Assembly (NCBI GenBank): GCA_965651255.1
Contig: CBFGRU010000099.1
Coordinates: forward strand, 1 to 10,469
Length of the DNA: 10,469 nucleotides
Direction: 5' to 3'
Source of the DNA: CBFGRU01 sp965651255
GTDB lineage: Bacteria > Planctomycetota > Phycisphaerae > Phycisphaerales > SM1A02
Program-made: the position numbers and the translations under genes
In this document: positions 7,089 to 10,469 of the stretch, one piece after another
How the letters are laid out: every line of letters starts with the position of its first letter
Numbering within the stretch: the first letter of the stretch is position 1
Notes under the pieces: model-generated
The model's database searches: none
The model's input: the letters and a program-made list of their open reading frames with translations, nothing else
What the model was told of the DNA's origin: nothing

Positions 7089-8048
7089 ATGAGAAAGTTC
7101 GCAGCCGTGTGTGTCAGTCTCGCGATTGTGCTGTTCGTCAGCGGGGGGCTTGCGCAGTCCGCCGAACCCGGAACGAATGAGGATTCCCCGCCGCGCGATC
7201 ATGCGTGGCTGATGCAACTCGTCGGTGAATGGGAGTCCGAGTGGACGATGTACATCCAGCCGGGTCAGCCGCCGATGGAGGCGCCGGGCACCGATTCGGT
7301 TCGCGCGCTGGGCAACCATTGGGTGATCGCCGAAGCCAAGGCCACGATGATGGGCACGCCGTTCAGCGGCCGGATGTCGCTGGGGTACGATGCGTCGAAG
7401 GGACATTTCCACGGGACGTGGATCGATTCGTTCGGCGGAACGATGTGGGTGTACAAGGGCGCGCTCAACGAGGCAGGCGATGCGCTCACACTCGAGACCG
7501 AGGGGCCGAGTCTCGAAGTTCCCGGCGAAACCGCGCGGTACCGGGAGGTCATTCGCATCACCGGGGAGAACAGCCGCACGTTCAAATCCTCCTACGAATC
7601 GAAAGATGGCACGTGGGTGACGTTGGTTGAGGTTGCTTACCAGCGGAAGGCCAGCGATCTCCCTGCGGCGCGGGACGAGACAGACTCCACTGCACGAAAG
7701 GGGGTGAACGTGCATTATCTGGAGATCGTGACCAATGAGATGGATGCAATGTGCCGTGTCATTGAACAGACGCAGGGGGTGACCTTCAGCGAACCGGCGG
7801 CCGAACTCGGGCAGGCGCGCACGACCAGACTTTCAGATGGGCGGCTGCTCGGTGTGCGGGCACCGATCGGAGAGGAACAGCCGGTGGTTCGGCCGTACCT
7901 GCTGGTGGATGACATTCACGCAGCCGTGAAGTCCGCGGAAGCGGCCGGGGCGGTGATGCTGATGCCGCCGACGGAGATTCCCGGTCAGGGTACGTTTGCG
8001 ATCTACTCCCTTGGCACGATCGAACAAGGTCTCTGGCAGAATCCATGA
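7089..8048 (+). CDS. Secreted DUF1579 protein fused in frame to a VOC domain
   Basis: As written, a 319-residue protein. Residues 1-25 are a signal peptide (MRKF, a hydrophobic core, then a site near AQS-A), so the product should be exported. Residues about 36-188 match DUF1579 style: WLMQLVGEWES, then SLGYDASKGHFHGTWID, ending in VEVAYQRK. This lipocalin-like family has no defined function. A polar linker (189-205) leads to a complete VOC domain: NVHYLEIVT from 207, then RPYLLVDDIHAAV and IPGQGTFAIYSLG, ending GLWQNP. This domain closely resembles stand-alone VOC proteins of about 115 residues that begin MNVHYLEIVT. The ATG at 7089 has AGAGGAG a few bases upstream; an in-frame TTG at 7047 has none. 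The join is suspicious: removing one G from the G5 run at 7700-7704 gives GGG TGA and splits it into two overlapping genes. It may be a true fusion, a frameshift site or an indel error. Confidence 0.8.
   Translation: MRKFAAVCVSLAIVLFVSGGLAQSAEPGTNEDSPPRDHAWLMQLVGEWESEWTMYIQPGQPPMEAPGTDSVRALGNHWVIAEAKATMMGTPFSGRMSLGYDASKGHFHGTWIDSFGGTMWVYKGALNEAGDALTLETEGPSLEVPGETARYREVIRITGENSRTFKSSYESKDGTWVTLVEVAYQRKASDLPAARDETDSTARKGVNVHYLEIVTNEMDAMCRVIEQTQGVTFSEPAAELGQARTTRLSDGRLLGVRAPIGEEQPVVRPYLLVDDIHAAVKSAEAAGAVMLMPPTEIPGQGTFAIYSLGTIEQGLWQNP
7698..7712 (+). promoter_or_regulatory. Internal Shine-Dalgarno and GTG starts at the DUF1579/VOC junction
   Basis: AAGGGGGTGA (7698-7707) differs from the perfect anti-Shine-Dalgarno complement AAGGAGGTGA at one base, which can still form a G-U pair. 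In-frame GTG codons follow at 7704 and 7710. The latter sits 5 nt after the G-run, a usable spacing. The codons from 7704 read as M-N-V-H-Y if GTG initiates, exactly how stand-alone members of this VOC family begin. A leaderless cytoplasmic VOC protein of 112-114 residues could be made from here. Confidence 0.5.
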
Positions 8049-8100
8049 GGTCGAACGCAAGGATACTGGCGCACGTTCAACATTCGATGCTTCCCGGTCG

Positions 8101-8121
8101 CCGCCCGCCGTTGATGGGCGG
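8101..8121 (+). repeat. Hairpin just before the alkylation-repair gene's ribosome binding site
   Basis: CCGCCC (8101-8106) and GGGCGG (8116-8121) form a perfect GC-only 6-bp stem with a 9-nt loop. The stem ends directly at AAAGGAG (8122-8128). There is no U-tract, so it is not an intrinsic terminator. It may be an mRNA-processing or expression-tuning stem between operon genes. Confidence 0.4.
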
Positions 8122-8137
8122 AAAGGAGTACCGTCAT

Positions 8138-8857
8138 ATGCCTTCGACAACAAGTGCAACGCGGACCGTCAAGGAAGTGCTTGCGCAACTCGAAGCGGCG
8201 GGCGATGAAAAGCGCCGCCAGCACAACGCCAAAGTCGGGCCCGATGGCATCGCCGGCGTACCGCTGGACAAACAGTTCGGCTGCAAGACCGGCGACATTC
8301 GGGCGCTCGCGAAGAAGATCAAATCCAATCACGACCTCGGCCTTCAACTCTGGAAGACGGGCAACCTTGATGCGCAGATGCTCGCGATCCTGATCATGAA
8401 GCCGAAGGAACTCAGCGCGAACGACCTCGACACGATGGTGCGCGAAGCGCGCTTCTCGTGGGTGGTGGAGTGGCTGCAGTCGTACATCATCAAAGAACAG
8501 CCGGTTGAAGTGAAGGAATCACTGCGCGAGAAGTGGATGAAGAAGAGCGAGAAGGATTCATGGGCCGTCCGCGCCGGCTGGCACCTGACGGCCTCGAAGA
8601 TCAACAAGGGTGATGATGGTGACATCGATGCGGAAGCCCTGCTCGACCGCCTCGAAAAGGAGATGCCGAAGGCCGCACCGGAAACGAAGTGGACGATGAA
8701 CAACACGCTGGCCGCCATCGGCATCAAGCATCCGAAACTTCGCCAGCGCGCCCTCGCCATCGGCGAGAAGATCGGCCTGTACAAAGACTGGCCGGTGTCG
8801 AAGGGCTGCACGATTCCCTACGTACCGGTGTGGGTGGATGCGATGGTGAAGAAGTGA
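8138..8857 (+). CDS. AlkD-like DNA alkylation repair family protein
   Basis: A 239-residue, largely helical, Lys-rich protein of the HEAT-like DNA alkylation repair family (AlkC/AlkD type). Seen features include GVPLDKQFGCKTGDIRALAK near residues 40-60, then helical repeats LWKTGNLDAQMLAILI and ARFSWVVEWLQSYI, followed by KDSWAVRAGWHLTASKI. It ends in KDWPVSKGCTIPYVPVW, a tail characteristic of one branch of the family. AlkD enzymes excise positively charged alkylated purines such as 3- and 7-methyl adducts. Whether this branch has glycosylase activity is not evident from sequence. The start at 8138 has AAAGGAG 9 nt upstream. The in-frame ATG at 8045, which overlaps the preceding stop as ATGA, would add 31 residues unlike the family, so I reject it. 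It lies in the ArsR operon, which fits a stress or detoxification theme. Confidence 0.85.
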   Translation: MPSTTSATRTVKEVLAQLEAAGDEKRRQHNAKVGPDGIAGVPLDKQFGCKTGDIRALAKKIKSNHDLGLQLWKTGNLDAQMLAILIMKPKELSANDLDTMVREARFSWVVEWLQSYIIKEQPVEVKESLREKWMKKSEKDSWAVRAGWHLTASKINKGDDGDIDAEALLDRLEKEMPKAAPETKWTMNNTLAAIGIKHPKLRQRALAIGEKIGLYKDWPVSKGCTIPYVPVWVDAMVKK

Positions 8858-8920
8858 TGCGGTGGCGATGCTGATAAGGTGTAAAGAGATGATAGGTGAC
8901 TATCTCAACAAGGATGACAC

Positions 8921-9460
8921 ATGCTGCCACTCATGAATCAAGTTCTGCTCGGCCAGTACGAGGCGGCGCTTTCCATGCTCAAAGAGGCCATGGCCTCGTG
9001 CCCGCCTGAACACTGGGAGGCGAACATTGCCAGGTGGCCGGCCCGCTTCGTTGCCTTCCACACGCTGTACTGGGCGGATATCTACCTGAGCACGAACGTG
9101 AAGGAGTTCGAGTCGCACGAGTTCGTCATGGAAGGTCGAGGCCTGCCGTTCGGTCAACCGTTTCCCGAGGGTGAGATTCCCCGCGGCCTCAGCGTGCCCC
9201 GTGCGGTGGAGTACGCGGACTTCTGCATCGCGAAGGCGCGCGCGGTGCTGCAGAGTGAGAGTGAGGCCGACCTCGCCGGCGACAGCGGTTTCGAGCGTCC
9301 GTTCAGCCGCGCGGAAATGCACATCTACAACATCCGGCACATTCAGCACCACACCGGCGCCATCTCCGCCCATGTGCGCCGCCTGGTGGCGGAGTTTCCC
9401 GAAGAGGGGATGGACTGGATCGACAGCGGGGCCAGCCCGCCGGAGGTTGGGCCGGGATAA
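8921..9460 (+). CDS. DinB/DUF664-like putative metal-dependent protein
   Basis: A 179-residue protein with the four-helix DinB layout. The first helices carry NQVLLGQYEAALSMLKEAM, then FVAFHTLYWADIYL with H47. The last helix holds IYNIRHIQHHTGAISAHVRR, where H140 and H144 make the HxxxH pair. The H47/H140/H144 set matches the metal-binding triad of DinB-like proteins, a superfamily that includes thiol-dependent hydrolases and transferases (for example bacillithiol and mycothiol S-transferases). No substrate can be assigned. The ATG at 8921 has AAGGA 6 nt upstream. A second ATG four codons later is less well placed. It follows the alkylation-repair gene by 63 nt, so it is probably the last gene of the ArsR operon. 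Confidence 0.85.
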   Translation: MLPLMNQVLLGQYEAALSMLKEAMASCPPEHWEANIARWPARFVAFHTLYWADIYLSTNVKEFESHEFVMEGRGLPFGQPFPEGEIPRGLSVPRAVEYADFCIAKARAVLQSESEADLAGDSGFERPFSRAEMHIYNIRHIQHHTGAISAHVRRLVAEFPEEGMDWIDSGASPPEVGPG

Positions 9461-9463
9461 CTC

Positions 9464-9490
9464 GCGCAATGATCTCAGGGAGATCCGCGC
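9464..9490 (+). terminator. Hairpin after the DinB-like gene, possible operon end
   Basis: GATCTC-AGG-GAGATC (9471-9485) is a perfect 6-bp stem with a 3-nt loop. It sits inside flanking GCGC repeats (9464-9467 and 9487-9490) that can pair as an outer stem. It begins 4 nt after the stop codon at 9460. No U-tract follows, so termination here would need Rho or would be partial. A weak promoter-like TACGAT (9512-9517) lies between it and the ankyrin gene. Confidence 0.35.
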
Positions 9491-9547
9491 TGGTCAGAGC
9501 GTGCGGCCAGGTACGATGATCAGCCGAGGTCACGGGAGTCATTCGTC

Positions 9548-10469
9548 ATGTCGCACCCCGCGCCACCGCCCGAACCGGAGATTCATCGCGCCGCCCGACT
9601 GGGCGACATTGCAGCATTGGAACAACTCATTGCGACGGGAACCGATATCGATGCGCGGTGCGATCTCGGCGTTGATCATGGGCCACATCTGCGCGGCCTG
9701 ACGCCGTTGATGGTGGCTGCACGGTCGATCGATGGCGCGACCACGGAGACGCTGCGCTGGCTGCTTGATCATGGGGCCGATCTGCTCGCCACCTCTGACG
9801 GAGGCAACACGGCGGCCTGGTACGCGGCGGGCAAAGGTGGGCGATGGGAATCTCACGAGTGGCGGCTGGTTCCTGATCATGTCGATCGCTTGCGATTCCT
9901 GCTTGATGCGGGCATCGATGCGACAGAAGTGAATTTCATCGGTCGCTCACTCCTGACCGAGGCATCTCAGGCGGGAGACCCGGCACGGGTGAAGCTGTTG
10001 ATTGAACGCGGCGCGATCATCTCGCCTCGCTTTGATCCGGAACGCGCGCAGGCGTTGGTGGATAGCACCGTTCGCGCCATGCGGGCGTTCTATAAGGAAC
10101 AGGGCATTCCTGAAGAACATCTTGATCAGCAGGCGGAACTACATCGCTTGCCGCCAGCGAGCCGCCTGAGTTCGAGCCAGATTCCGCTCTTCTGCGCAGC
10201 CGAGTCGGGTTCAGCGGAGTGTGTGCGCTTGCTGCTCGACGCCGGCGCGCCGATTGATGCGCTGGATGATTCCAATCGAACGGCATTGTTCTTTGCGGAC
10301 AGCGCACCGGTGGCGGAGCTGTTGATCGCGCGAGGCATCGACACGCATCACCAGTCAGAGTTCGGGCAGGATGCGCTGGGCGAGCTTCTCGCAGGTGGTT
10401 GCAGTTCGGGTGCGTGCGGTCCGGCACGATTCGAGGTGGCGCGAGCGCTGATGGCCGCCGAAGTTGATC
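9548..10469 (+). CDS. Ankyrin-repeat protein, 3'-partial at the window edge
   Basis: The frame is open from the ATG at 9548 to the end of the window (307 codons), with no stop. Ankyrin units are visible at about residues 11-37 (HRAARLGDIAALEQLIATG), 49-80 (LTPLMVAAR, then LRWLLDHGADL), 83-127 (a degenerate unit ending RLRFLLDAGID), 131-157 (LLTEASQAGD, then RVKLLIERGA), 214-240 (LFCAAESGSAECVRLLLDAGA) and 243-267 (NRTALFFADS, then AELLIARGID). A non-repeat helical insert falls at about 158-212. Ankyrin repeats bind other proteins; no catalytic domain is visible, so no specific role can be given. There is no signal peptide. GGGAG lies 9 nt upstream of the ATG. It is separated from the DinB-like gene by 87 nt containing a hairpin, so it may be its own unit. 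Confidence 0.85.
   Translation, partial: MSHPAPPPEPEIHRAARLGDIAALEQLIATGTDIDARCDLGVDHGPHLRGLTPLMVAARSIDGATTETLRWLLDHGADLLATSDGGNTAAWYAAGKGGRWESHEWRLVPDHVDRLRFLLDAGIDATEVNFIGRSLLTEASQAGDPARVKLLIERGAIISPRFDPERAQALVDSTVRAMRAFYKEQGIPEEHLDQQAELHRLPPASRLSSSQIPLFCAAESGSAECVRLLLDAGAPIDALDDSNRTALFFADSAPVAELLIARGIDTHHQSEFGQDALGELLAGGCSSGACGPARFEVARALMAAEVD

Noticed and set aside
8045..8137. Extended start of the alkylation-repair protein at 8045, overlapping the previous stop as ATGA
   Set aside because: The extra 31 residues do not resemble the family, and the ATG at 8138 has a good AAAGGAG site 9 nt upstream.
9490..9517. Promoter for the ankyrin gene (TACGAT at 9512-9517)
   Set aside because: No good -35 partner exists at 16-18 nt; CTGGTC is a poor match, so it is not listed as a feature.

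Overview
The window looks like chromosomal DNA from a GC-rich bacterium that carries the PEP-CTERM/exosortase sorting system. The short Ala-rich secreted protein with a VPAP-type C-terminal anchor, the gene mix and the base composition fit a planctomycete, perhaps Phycisphaerae-like. That placement is an inference from protein style; there is no rRNA or other marker gene here. I see no mobile element, CRISPR array, tRNA or rRNA.

Minus-strand half (1-6013), in transcription order. (i) A PEP-CTERM-type secreted protein (6013-5453), with its own promoter, a hairpin at the start of its leader and a strong intrinsic terminator. (ii) A tight three-gene operon (5274-1760): a cytoplasmic alkaline-phosphatase-superfamily enzyme fused to a C-terminal TPR domain, followed by two different PAPS-type sulfotransferases. 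Its predicted -35 box is built into the U-tract of the preceding terminator. (iii) After a 248-nt leader region with a candidate promoter, tandem repeats and a hairpin, S-adenosylhomocysteinase (ahcY), cut by the window edge about four residues before its expected C-terminus.

Plus-strand half (6361-10469). A probable operon reads away from the PEP-CTERM gene: an ArsR-type regulator with a perfect 20-bp palindrome lying between its predicted -35 and -10 boxes, a VOC/glyoxalase-like protein, a secreted DUF1579 protein joined in frame to a second VOC domain, an AlkD-like DNA alkylation repair protein and a DinB/DUF664-type putative metalloprotein. A separate ankyrin-repeat protein follows and runs off the right edge.

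The two most unusual points are these. First, the DUF1579-VOC fusion depends on one base of a G5 run: with four Gs, the upstream frame ends in a TGA that overlaps a GTG start of the VOC frame. Second, the phosphatase-TPR plus two sulfotransferases looks like a compact, poorly understood sulfation module. The plus-strand operon resembles a small stress or detoxification island, probably autoregulated by the ArsR protein.
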